Shown piece after piece: positions 10,346-18,659 of a stretch of DNA of 64,000 nt; the first letter of the stretch is position 1, and each line of letters starts with the position of its first letter. The notes beneath the pieces are model-generated. The model saw only the letters and a program-made list of their open reading frames with translations. It had not been told where the DNA came from and did no database searches. A program made the position numbers and the translations under genes. Source of the DNA: Devosia chinhatensis (GTDB lineage Bacteria; Pseudomonadota; Alphaproteobacteria; Rhizobiales; Devosiaceae); contig NZ_JZEY01000054.1 in assembly GCF_000969445.1 (NCBI RefSeq), positions 992,001 through 1,056,000 on the forward strand. Reading direction: 5' to 3'.

Positions 10346-11236
10346 GTGACGGGTCGTGACCTTCCGGAGGAAGGCCAGCGCAATCTGGCCGCCGGCGCCT
10401 TCTCGCTGCTGACCACGCTGATCTTCGTCCTGGTCTTCACCTCCGGCAGGCTCGCCACAGAGCCGGTGTCCCCGCTGCAGGTAATGTTCCTGCGCTTTGC
10501 CGGTGGCTTTGTGACCATCCTGGTCATCGCCGCGCTGCGCAAGGAAAGCTGGCGCTCGCTGCAGAGCCGGCACCGGACCAAGCAGGTCTTTCGCGTGCTG
10601 GCCGGCGGGCTGGGCGGTGCGGCGCTGATCTTCGGCAACATGCATATGCCCATTGTCGATGCCAATGCGATCAGCCTTCTCAATGTCGTCTTCGCGGTAA
10701 GTTTCGGCGCGCTCATCCTGGGCGATCGCCTCAGCGGCCGCCAGATTGCAGGGGGCCTGATCTGCCTCATGGGCGCCGCTGCGGTGATGGCGTCGCGCGG
10801 CGCGTTCAGCGCATTCGATGCGGGCTATCTGATCCCGGCTTTTGTCGTGGTGCTCGGCGCGGTGCTGATGGGCGTCGAGAGCATCTTCATCAAGGTGCTG
10901 ACGACCGCCGACCGGCCGATGGTGACGCTTGCCCATGCCAATTTCTTCGGCATGCTGCTGCTGGCCATTCCGGCCCTGTTGACCTGGCAATCCTGGGGCG
11001 TGACCAATCTGGTGCTGCTGCTGCTCGGGCCGATGGCCATCCTGGGCCAGTATTTCAACATCTGCGCCTATTCGCTGGCGAAAGTCAGCGTGCTGGCACC
11101 GCTGAGCTATGCATCTTTGCTGTTCGCCGCGTTGATCGGCTGGCTGTTCTTCGAAGAAATTCCGTCGGCCGGAGTGGTGCTGGGCGCAGGCTTGATCGCC
11201 ATGGGCGGCGCGGTCATCATCCTGTCGCGTCGATAG
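10346..11236 (+). CDS. EamA/DMT-family transporter
   Basis: Inner-membrane drug/metabolite-type exporter with about ten hydrophobic helices in two EamA repeats. The first repeat includes FLRFAGGFVTILVI and ISLLNVVFAVSFGALILGDRLSGRQ. The second ends ASLLFAALIGWLFFEEIPSAGVVLGAGLIAMGG, with the conserved acidic pair typical of DMT proteins. GTG 10346 lies 13 bases after the iclR stop. TTG 10310, overlapping that gene, is an alternative start. It is probably co-transcribed with iclR. The substrate cannot be predicted; sugar acids, amino acids and nucleotide precursors are all exported by this family. Confidence 0.85.
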   Translation: MTGRDLPEEGQRNLAAGAFSLLTTLIFVLVFTSGRLATEPVSPLQVMFLRFAGGFVTILVIAALRKESWRSLQSRHRTKQVFRVLAGGLGGAALIFGNMHMPIVDANAISLLNVVFAVSFGALILGDRLSGRQIAGGLICLMGAAAVMASRGAFSAFDAGYLIPAFVVVLGAVLMGVESIFIKVLTTADRPMVTLAHANFFGMLLLAIPALLTWQSWGVTNLVLLLLGPMAILGQYFNICAYSLAKVSVLAPLSYASLLFAALIGWLFFEEIPSAGVVLGAGLIAMGGAVIILSRR

Positions 11237-11332
11237 CAGGGGCTTCCGCATTGTGGAAAAGCCGCGATCGCGCTGCCCTGATCGCGGATCGATGCGGTAG
11301 CCAAGGCGGGCCTCTAACGCAAAGGATGCCCC

Positions 11333-11749
11333 ATGCTCACCACCAGCCGCCTCGACATCGCGGATGCCCGCACCATCATCGCTGCCGCCACTGCCAAGGC
11401 CCAGGAGATCGGCGTGCCCATGTGCATCGCCATCGCCGATGACAGCGGCAATCTTGTTGCCTTCGAGCGCATGGATGGCGGCAAGGTCACCAGCATCACC
11501 ATTGCCATCGACAAGGCCTATACCGCCGCCGCCGCCAAGAAGGCGACGCATGAATACGGCACTGCCAGCCAGCCGGGCGCCCCGGCCTATGGCATCAATT
11601 CCGCCATTGGCGGTCGTCTGATGGTGGTAGGCGGGGGCCTGCCGATCCTGGTCAATGGCGCCGTAGTCGGTGCGATCGGCATCAGCTCGGGCACTCCGGC
11701 ACAAGATCTCGAAGTGGCCCAGGCCGGTGTCGACGGTTTCAAGGGCTGA
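11333..11749 (+). CDS. GlcG/HbpS family protein
   Basis: A 138-residue protein of the GlcG/DUF336 (heme-binding HbpS-like) family. Visible features are the N-terminal helix (LDIADARTIIAAATAKAQEIG), PMCIAIADDSGNLVAFERMDGG, and a C-terminal GIN...GGLPILVNGAVVGAIGISSG core. AAAGGA at 11321-11326 sits six bases before ATG. Members occur in glycolate (glc), propanediol-utilisation and heme-related loci, with unclear biochemical roles. Here the neighbour across a terminator is malate synthase G, as in classical glc loci. A role linked to glycolate/glyoxylate use is possible but unproven. Confidence 0.8.
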   Translation: MLTTSRLDIADARTIIAAATAKAQEIGVPMCIAIADDSGNLVAFERMDGGKVTSITIAIDKAYTAAAAKKATHEYGTASQPGAPAYGINSAIGGRLMVVGGGLPILVNGAVVGAIGISSGTPAQDLEVAQAGVDGFKG

Positions 11750-11758
11750 GACGTCAGC

Positions 11759-11784
11759 GCCGGCCCGGTGATCCCCGGGCCGGC
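11759..11784. terminator. GC-rich hairpin between convergent genes
   Basis: GCCGGCCCGG (11759-11768) and CCGGGCCGGC (11775-11784) form a perfect 10-bp stem with a six-base loop between the stop codons of the GlcG-like gene and glcB. No long T-run follows on either strand. Confidence 0.6.
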
Positions 11785-11792
11785 TCTGAGGA

Positions 11793-13970
11793 TCAGGCGG
11801 AAGCTGTCTGCTGCCGCTTCAGGCGCCGCCGCCCTGCATGCAGCAAGGGCTCGGTATAGCCATTGGGCTGGGTCAGGCCCTCGAAGATAAGGGCAGAGGC
11901 CGTCGCGAAGGCGACGTTCTCGGCAAGGTTGGGGGCCATCGGGCGATAGACAGGGTCGCCGGCATTCTGGCGATCGACAGCCTCGGCCATGCGGGCAAGA
12001 CTGTCCTCCACCTGATGACGCTCGACAATGCCGTGGAGGAGCCAATTGGCCAGGTGTTGCGAGGATATCCGCAGCGTCGCCCGGTCCTCCATCAGCGCGA
12101 CATCGTTGATGTCGGGCACTTTCGAACAGCCGATCCCCTGGTCGATCCAGCGCACCACATAGCCCAGGATCGACTGGCAATTATTGTCCACCTCGCGCCG
12201 GATATCGGCCTCCGAGAGGTTCCTGCCGTCGAGCAGGGGCGGGGCGAGGATAGCGTCGAGGCTGGCCGGTATGCGCTTGCGAATATCGGCCTGCTGCGCC
12301 CGTACGTCCACCTCGTGATAATGGAGGGCATGAAGGACTGCGGCAGTCGGGGAGGGAACCCAGGCGGTGCTGGCGCCGGCGCGCATCTGTCCGGCCTTCG
12401 TCGCCAGCATTTCCGCCATGGCATCGGGCTTGGCCCACATGCCCTTGCCGATCTGCGCCTTGCCGTCGAGCCGGGCCGCAAGGCCGACATCGACATTGTT
12501 GGCCTCGTAGGCGCCCAGCCAGGTGGCCGACTTGATCTCGTCCTTGGGAATGACCGGGCCGGCCCGCATGGAGGTGTGGATTTCATCCCCGGTCCGGTCG
12601 AGAAAGCCGGTATTGATGAAGACGATGCGCTCGCGCACGGCGCGGATGGCTTCCTTGAGATTGACACTCGTGCGCCGCTCCTCGTCCATCACGCCGATCT
12701 TGATCGTGTGCCGGGCGAGACCCAGCGCATCCTCGACCCGGTCGAACAGCGTATTGGCAAAGGCCACTTCCTCGGGACCGTGCATCTTGGGCTTGACCAC
12801 ATAGATCGAGCCGGCCCGACTGTTGCGCGGACCTTCTGTCTTGCCCAGGTCGTGCAGGGCGGCAAAAGTCGCGACCATCGCGTCCATGATGCCTTCGGGC
12901 GTTTCATTGCCCTGGGCATCGAGCACCGCGTCGGTCGTCATCAGGTGACCGACATGGCGGACCAGCATGAGGCTGCGGCCAGGCAGGGTCAGCTGCCCTC
13001 CATCGGGCGTCTCGTAATGCCGGTCGGCCGCGAGGCGCCGTTCGATGGTTCTGCCGCCTTTGCTGAGATGCGCTGTCAGATCGCCCTTCATGAGGCCGAG
13101 CCAGTTGCGATAGACCCCGACCTTATCTTCGGCATCCACAGCGGCGACGGAATCTTCGCAATCCTGGATTGTGGTCAGCGCCGCCTCGAGAACCACATCG
13201 CAAAGGCCGGACGGCACCGTCTTGCCGACGGGATGGGTTGTGTCGAACACCAGTTCGAGGTGCAGATCGTTGTGAGCGAAGAGATAGGTGCTGCGCACGC
13301 CGTCCCGCGCCTGTCCGCGAAACTGCGCCGGGTTGACGAGAGGCACGGAGCGGCCATCGACATGTGCGGTAAACCCATCGGGGCCGAACCCGTAAGCCTT
13401 GGCGGCAGCATGGGAGGCCCCTGCCAGCGGAATTACCGCGTCGAGAGCGGCGGCCGCCTTGGCAATCACGGCCGCGCCACGCTCGGGATTGTAGGTGCCG
13501 GCCGGGCTCAACCCGCCCTGGGTCGGAATGGCGTCCGTGCCGTAAAGCGCGTCGTAGAGGCTGCCCCAGCGGGCATTGGCAGCATTGAGTGCAAAGCGCG
13601 CATTGGAGACGGGCACGACCAGTTGCGGGCCCGCCAGAATTGCGATTTCGTCATCGACATGCTGCGGCGATACGGCGAAATCGGTGCCCGTCGGAACGAT
13701 GTAGCCGATATCCTCGAGAAAGGCGCGATAGGCGGCCGGGTCATGGGCCTGTCCGCGACGCTGCAGGTGCCAGGCGTCTATCTGCACCTGAAAGTCGTCG
13801 CGACGCGTCAGCAATGACCGGTTGAGCGGCCCCAGATCCTCGAGGATCCGCTGATATTCGGCCCAGAAACGGGTCGGATCGATGCCGGTGCCGGGTGCGA
13901 TTTCGCTCTCCACCAAGTCGGCCAGCGGCTCGGCAACACGAAGGGTCCCAAAATGTCGGTATGTCATCAC
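11793..13970 (-). CDS. glcB: Malate synthase G
   Basis: Condenses glyoxylate with acetyl-CoA to malate, closing the glyoxylate route in the cytoplasm. The length, 725 residues, matches the single-chain G isoform (about 720). Recognisable segments are PLNRSLLTRRDDFQVQIDAW, NARWGSLYDALYGTDAI, TTIQDCEDSVAAVDAEDKV, the RTSVNLKEAIRAVRERIVFINTGFLDRTGDEIHTSM core and MEDRATLRISSQHLANWLLHGI near the end. It is monocistronic, divergent from the RND efflux genes, and preceded by AGGTGAG. The adjacent GlcG-like gene suggests a glycolate/glyoxylate function. The 286-base region upstream (13971-14256) shows no operator I can name. Confidence 0.97.
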   Translation of the reverse strand: MMTYRHFGTLRVAEPLADLVESEIAPGTGIDPTRFWAEYQRILEDLGPLNRSLLTRRDDFQVQIDAWHLQRRGQAHDPAAYRAFLEDIGYIVPTGTDFAVSPQHVDDEIAILAGPQLVVPVSNARFALNAANARWGSLYDALYGTDAIPTQGGLSPAGTYNPERGAAVIAKAAAALDAVIPLAGASHAAAKAYGFGPDGFTAHVDGRSVPLVNPAQFRGQARDGVRSTYLFAHNDLHLELVFDTTHPVGKTVPSGLCDVVLEAALTTIQDCEDSVAAVDAEDKVGVYRNWLGLMKGDLTAHLSKGGRTIERRLAADRHYETPDGGQLTLPGRSLMLVRHVGHLMTTDAVLDAQGNETPEGIMDAMVATFAALHDLGKTEGPRNSRAGSIYVVKPKMHGPEEVAFANTLFDRVEDALGLARHTIKIGVMDEERRTSVNLKEAIRAVRERIVFINTGFLDRTGDEIHTSMRAGPVIPKDEIKSATWLGAYEANNVDVGLAARLDGKAQIGKGMWAKPDAMAEMLATKAGQMRAGASTAWVPSPTAAVLHALHYHEVDVRAQQADIRKRIPASLDAILAPPLLDGRNLSEADIRREVDNNCQSILGYVVRWIDQGIGCSKVPDINDVALMEDRATLRISSQHLANWLLHGIVERHQVEDSLARMAEAVDRQNAGDPVYRPMAPNLAENVAFATASALIFEGLTQPNGYTEPLLHAGRRRLKRQQTASA

Positions 13971-14256
13971 AGCTCACCTGTTCATTGCTGTTGGACAGCT
14001 AGCAGTGACAAGCGCGCAGTTTCATCAGGTGATCTCAGCTTTTCTGCGATGCGGAAATCGGTCCGGAAAACCGCCCTGGCGGTGCATCGCAAGAGTGTGG
14101 AAGGCCCGTAACGGCTGGACGATCATCGGGCGGGAGCGATTGAGCGTGCTCATTTTTTTGCGACATTACTGCATTGTAATTTGGCAAGCGGGGCGGCGCT
14201 GGTAGCTTGCAGCCCATGCTTCGCCCGTTTTGTTCCACCGATTTTCGAGGTTCGGC

Positions 14257-15462
14257 TTGATCCGACAGCTCCTGGCCTCTCTCGTTGTTCTGGCGATTGC
14301 CGGACTCGCCTGGCTCTTCCTGGTACCCAGCGCCCCGGAAACGCTGGCCCGCGTCGGCATCGTGCTGCCGTTCGGGCCAACCGCGCAGGCCGAAGCCGGT
14401 GCCGGCCCACGAGCGACGGGCGGGGCGGGCGGACCCGGCGGCGCACGCGGTCCTGGGGGCGGGGGCTTTGCCAGCCGTGCCACCAATGTGGTGACCTCCG
14501 GGGTCAATCTAGTGACCATAAACCACACGTTGAACGCCATCGGCGAAGGCAGCCCCGCCCGATCGGTGACCGTGACCACGCCCAGCACCGGCACCCTTTC
14601 CGAAGTGCTGGTGCGCCCCGGCCAGACGGTCGCGGCGGGTGACGTCATCGCCCGCTTCGAGGCTGAGGCCGAGCAGATCGAATATGACCGCGCCCGCCTT
14701 GCCGCCGACGATGCTGCCGCTGCCCTGACGCGAACCTCGGGCCTTGCCAGTTCCAATGTCGTGGCCGGAACCGCCCTTGCCGCTGCCGAACTGGCCAATT
14801 CCAATGCCCAGCTGGCGCTGCGCAGTGCCGAGTTGGCCCTGGAGCGTCGGACAGTGACGAGCCCCATTGCCGGAACCGTGGGCCTGATCCAAGTATCGCC
14901 GGGCAATTATGTCGCCGCCCAAACCGCGGTGACCACGATCGACGACACCTCGTCCATCCTCATCGATTTCTGGGTGCCCGAGCGCTACGCCACCCAGATT
15001 GCAACCGACATGCCGGTCGAGGTGACCGCAGTTGCCCAGCCCGGCCGGGCCTTCACCGGCAATATCTCGGTCATCGACAACCGGATCGATCCAGCCAGCC
15101 GCACCCTGCAGGTGCAGGCGGAAATTCCCAACGAAGACAATATGCTGCGCGCCGGCATGAGTTTTTCGGTGTCGCTGGGCTTTCCCGGAGAGGACTATCC
15201 GGCCGTCAATCCGCTCGCGATCCTGTGGTCGGCGGAAGGCTCCTATGTGTGGAAATACCAGGACGGCGCCGCCGCAAAGGTGATGGCCGAAATCGTCCAG
15301 CGCAACAGCGATGGCGTGCTCGTCCGCGCCGATCTGGCGCCGGGCGATGCGATCATCACCGAAGGCATCCTGCAATTGAGCGAAGGCATGCCGGTGACCA
15401 TCCTTGAAGGGCCCGGCGGCGATGATGCCGCGCAGGCCGCGCAAGCTGCACCGGAAAGCTGA
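14257..15462 (+). CDS. RND efflux periplasmic adaptor subunit
   Basis: Membrane-fusion protein linking an RND pump to an outer-membrane channel. It has an N-terminal anchor helix (LLASLVVLAIAGLAWLFLV), a glycine-rich linker at about residues 47-72 (runs such as GGAGGPGGARGPGGGG), a lipoyl half-motif with TPSTGTLSEVLVRPGQTVAAGD, a short Ala-rich coiled coil, the returning lipoyl segment TVTSPIAGTVGLIQVSPGNYV and beta-barrel domains. TTG 14257 follows GAGG at 14247-14250 by six bases; TTG 14230 is the alternative. The gene is 11 bases upstream of its pump. There is no outer-membrane factor nearby, so a chromosomal TolC-like protein must serve. Confidence 0.9.
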   Translation: MIRQLLASLVVLAIAGLAWLFLVPSAPETLARVGIVLPFGPTAQAEAGAGPRATGGAGGPGGARGPGGGGFASRATNVVTSGVNLVTINHTLNAIGEGSPARSVTVTTPSTGTLSEVLVRPGQTVAAGDVIARFEAEAEQIEYDRARLAADDAAAALTRTSGLASSNVVAGTALAAAELANSNAQLALRSAELALERRTVTSPIAGTVGLIQVSPGNYVAAQTAVTTIDDTSSILIDFWVPERYATQIATDMPVEVTAVAQPGRAFTGNISVIDNRIDPASRTLQVQAEIPNEDNMLRAGMSFSVSLGFPGEDYPAVNPLAILWSAEGSYVWKYQDGAAAKVMAEIVQRNSDGVLVRADLAPGDAIITEGILQLSEGMPVTILEGPGGDDAAQAAQAAPES

Positions 15463-15473
15463 GGAGGCCCGCC

Positions 15474-18400
15474 ATGTCCATTGCCGACAAGAATGAACGC
15501 GGCGGCGCCCTCGCCACGCTTTTCGTGCGCCGGCCGGTCATGGCGGTGGTCATCAATGCGCTGATCGTGGTGGCAGGACTGGCCGCGCTGCTCGGCATCG
15601 AAGTGCGGGAACTGCCCAGCGTCGAGCGGCCTGTGCTCTCCATTTCAACCAGCTTTTCTGGCGCAGCGGCCGAAACCGTAGACCGGGAAATCACCGCTGC
15701 AGTCGAAGGCGCCGTCGCGCGCGTGCAGGGCGTTTCGGCCATCTCCTCGAGCTCGTCGGTCGGCAGCAGCCGGGTGACGCTGGAATTTTCCGAAAGCACC
15801 AATCTCGATATCGCGACTTCGGACGTGCGCGATGCGCTCAGCCGGATCACGCGGAGCCTGCCCAGCGGGGCCGACGCGCCAATGATCTTCAAGTCCGACA
15901 GCGATGCCCAGGCCGTGATGCAGCTGGCGGTGACCTCGGACAGTATGAGTGTCGCCGAGCTCAGCGAAGTGGTCGAAACCATCGTCGCCGAACGGTTGGG
16001 GGCGATCGACGGTGTCGCGGAAGTGCAGGTCTATGGCACGCGCCAGACCAGTTTCGAGATCGATATCGACCCGGTCAAGCTCGCTGCCAGGGGACTGACG
16101 GTCGCCGATGTGCGCAATGCGGTATCGACCATCGCCTTCGATGCGCCGGGCGGCTCGATCAACGGTCCCAACCAGAACATTTCGGTGCGCGCCGTTTCCG
16201 AAGTCACCGAGCCGGCCGATTTCGAACGGCTGCCGCTGGGCAATAGCCGCACCTCGCTGGGCGACGTCGCCACGGTGGTGTTCGATGCGGCTGCCAGCAC
16301 CTCCGCCATCCGCGCCGATGGCAGGCCCGGCATCGGCCTTGGGATCGTCCGGCAGGCGCAATCCAACACCATCGCCATTTCGCAAGCCGTCCACGCCGCC
16401 GTCGACACGCTGAACCAGACCTTGCCCGCCGGCGTCCGCGTGCAGATTTCGAGCGACGATGCCGTCTTCATCGAAGGCGCGCTGCACGAGGTTCAGATCG
16501 CACTTCTGGTTGCGCTCGTCGCGGTGGTGGGCATTATCTATGTGTTCCTGCTTGACTGGCGCGCGGTGATCGTGCCGGCCATCGCCATGCCCGTTGCGCT
16601 GCTCGGTGCCGTCGCCGGCATGTATCTGGCCGGATTTTCGCTCAATATCATCACCATGCTGGCTCTCGTCCTGGCCACGGGCCTGGTGGTCGACGACGCC
16701 ATCGTGGTGCTGGAAAATATCGTGCGGCGCAAGCATATGGGCGCCGGCCCACGCGCAGCCGCAGTGCTCGGCACCCAGGAAGTGTTCTTCGCGGTGGTGG
16801 CCACCACGCTCACCTTGGCCGCCGTCTTCGTGCCGCTGTCCTTTCTCGATGGCCAGACGGGCCAATTGTTCCGCGAATTCGGCTTCACGCTCGCCATTGC
16901 CGTGCTGCTGTCCTCGATCGTTGCCCTCTCGATGGGGCCGATGATCGCCTCGCGCCTGCTCAAGCAGGATGCCGGCACGGTCAGCCACGGGGGCATTCTC
17001 GGACTCATCGGACGCAGCGCCGGCGGGCTCTATCGCAGCAGCCTCAAGCTGGCACTGAACAATCCCATCGTGATCATCCTTGTCGCCGCTCTTTTTGCCG
17101 GCTCGGCCTTTTTCGTCTTCGGCAATATCCGTCAGGAAATCACGCCGCCCGAGGATCGCTCGGTGATCAATGTCAGCGTTTCGGCACCCAATACGGCAAG
17201 CCTCGACTTTGTGCGCACCCGGCTGGGTCAGGTCGAAACGCTGCTCCAACCCTATCTCGATAGCGGGGAAGCTACGTCTTTGTTCGTGCTGTCGGGTTGG
17301 GGCAATGGCGGCAATATGACCCTGACGCTGGCGCCCTGGGACGAGCGGGCACGCAGCCAACAGGACATCGCGACAGAGGTGACGGCACTGATGACGCAGA
17401 TTCCCGGCGTGCGGGCCTTCGTGCGCCAGGGCAATAGCCTGGGCATCAGGGGCGGGGGCTCGGGTCTGCAATTTGCCGTTGCCGGTTCCGATTACAACCA
17501 GCTGGCCGACACCGCCCAGACCATTGCCGACGCGCTGGACGAGGATGGCCGGTTCGGCCGGGTCAGCGTATCGTTCGACACCAACCAGCCGCAGCTGACC
17601 CTCACGGTCGATCGCGCCGCCGCCGACGCGCTTGGCATCGACATCAATGGCCTGGCCACCACCATGCAGGCGATGATCGACGGAGCAGATGTGGGCAATG
17701 TCTTCATCAACGACACGTCCTATTCGGTGCGGCTGGTGTCGACCAGCCATCCGGTCAACGATCCACGCGATCTCGAAACTCTGTTCGTCCGGACCGGCGA
17801 CGGGCGTTACGTGCCCATGGCCACCATCGCCACGCTGGAAGAATCGGCCGTGCCGCCGTCCCTTCGCCGGGAACAGCAGCGCCGCGCCGTAACGGTCTCG
17901 GCCAGCCTCGAAGACGGCCTGGCGCTGGGCGATGCCTATGCGCAGCTCCAGACCATTGCCGCGCCACTCCTGCCCGAGGGCACCTCAATCCTGCCGTTGG
18001 CGGAAGCCAAGACGCTGGGCGAGGCCAACAATGCGCTGCTGCTGACCTTCGGCTTTGCGCTCGTGATCATCCTGCTGGTACTGGCTGCGCAGTTCGAGAG
18101 CTTCTGGAGCGCCATCATCGTCATGACCACGGTGCCGTTTGGCCTGGCTGCCGGGCTCTACGCCATCCTGCTCACTGGCGGATCGCTGAACATCTTCAGC
18201 CAGATCGGGCTGGTCCTCGTGGTCGGCATCATGGCCAAGAACGGCATCCTGATCGTCGAGTTCGCCAACCAGCTGCGCGACAGGGGGTTAGGGCTGCGCG
18301 AAGCCATCGAAGAGGCCTCCAACATCCGGTTGCGGCCGGTGATGATGACGGTGATCGCCACCATCATCGGCGGCGTGCCACTGGTTCTGGCATCCGGCGC

Positions 18401-18593
18401 GGGCTCAGAAGCGCGGGCAGCCCTGGGCTGGGTCATGGTGGGGGGATTGTCCTTCGCGGCCATTTCCACGCTCTACCTCACGCCGGTCGCCTATCTGCTC
18501 CTCGCAAGGTTCTCCAAGCCCAAGGTGGAAGAAGAAGCTCGTCTCGAGCGCGAACTCGACGCAGCCAATGGCAAACCTGCTCCGGCAGAATAG
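15474..18593 (+). CDS. RND efflux transporter permease, HAE-1/MexF-like
   Basis: Inner-membrane proton-driven exporter of 1039 residues. It has the first helix after a short cytoplasmic lead (FVRRPVMAVVINALIVVAG), two large periplasmic loops, and the proton-relay helix ATGLVVDDAIVVLENIVRR with adjacent aspartates, as required for transport. The second half ends VGIMAKNGILIVEFANQLRD and LYLTPVAYLLLARF. It is co-transcribed with the adaptor. Drugs, solvents or metabolites are usual substrates for this class, and the specificity here is unknown. A tetR- or lysR-type local regulator is absent. Confidence 0.93.
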   Translation: MSIADKNERGGALATLFVRRPVMAVVINALIVVAGLAALLGIEVRELPSVERPVLSISTSFSGAAAETVDREITAAVEGAVARVQGVSAISSSSSVGSSRVTLEFSESTNLDIATSDVRDALSRITRSLPSGADAPMIFKSDSDAQAVMQLAVTSDSMSVAELSEVVETIVAERLGAIDGVAEVQVYGTRQTSFEIDIDPVKLAARGLTVADVRNAVSTIAFDAPGGSINGPNQNISVRAVSEVTEPADFERLPLGNSRTSLGDVATVVFDAAASTSAIRADGRPGIGLGIVRQAQSNTIAISQAVHAAVDTLNQTLPAGVRVQISSDDAVFIEGALHEVQIALLVALVAVVGIIYVFLLDWRAVIVPAIAMPVALLGAVAGMYLAGFSLNIITMLALVLATGLVVDDAIVVLENIVRRKHMGAGPRAAAVLGTQEVFFAVVATTLTLAAVFVPLSFLDGQTGQLFREFGFTLAIAVLLSSIVALSMGPMIASRLLKQDAGTVSHGGILGLIGRSAGGLYRSSLKLALNNPIVIILVAALFAGSAFFVFGNIRQEITPPEDRSVINVSVSAPNTASLDFVRTRLGQVETLLQPYLDSGEATSLFVLSGWGNGGNMTLTLAPWDERARSQQDIATEVTALMTQIPGVRAFVRQGNSLGIRGGGSGLQFAVAGSDYNQLADTAQTIADALDEDGRFGRVSVSFDTNQPQLTLTVDRAAADALGIDINGLATTMQAMIDGADVGNVFINDTSYSVRLVSTSHPVNDPRDLETLFVRTGDGRYVPMATIATLEESAVPPSLRREQQRRAVTVSASLEDGLALGDAYAQLQTIAAPLLPEGTSILPLAEAKTLGEANNALLLTFGFALVIILLVLAAQFESFWSAIIVMTTVPFGLAAGLYAILLTGGSLNIFSQIGLVLVVGIMAKNGILIVEFANQLRDRGLGLREAIEEASNIRLRPVMMTVIATIIGGVPLVLASGAGSEARAALGWVMVGGLSFAAISTLYLTPVAYLLLARFSKPKVEEEARLERELDAANGKPAPAE

Positions 18594-18659
18594 GGCTTAG
18601 CCTGGCAGCGGCATTTTCCGTTGCGCGCATGCCGCGTGAGCCATCGTCGCCAATGCGGT

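Noticed and set aside
11838..13817. 659-codon plus-strand frame opposite malate synthase
   Set aside because: It lies wholly antisense to an unmistakable glcB and shows no protein motif.
15645..17750. 701-codon minus-strand frame opposite the RND pump
   Set aside because: It is antisense to a conserved RND permease, with a composition rich in His, Asp, Gly and Arg typical of complementary-strand artefacts.
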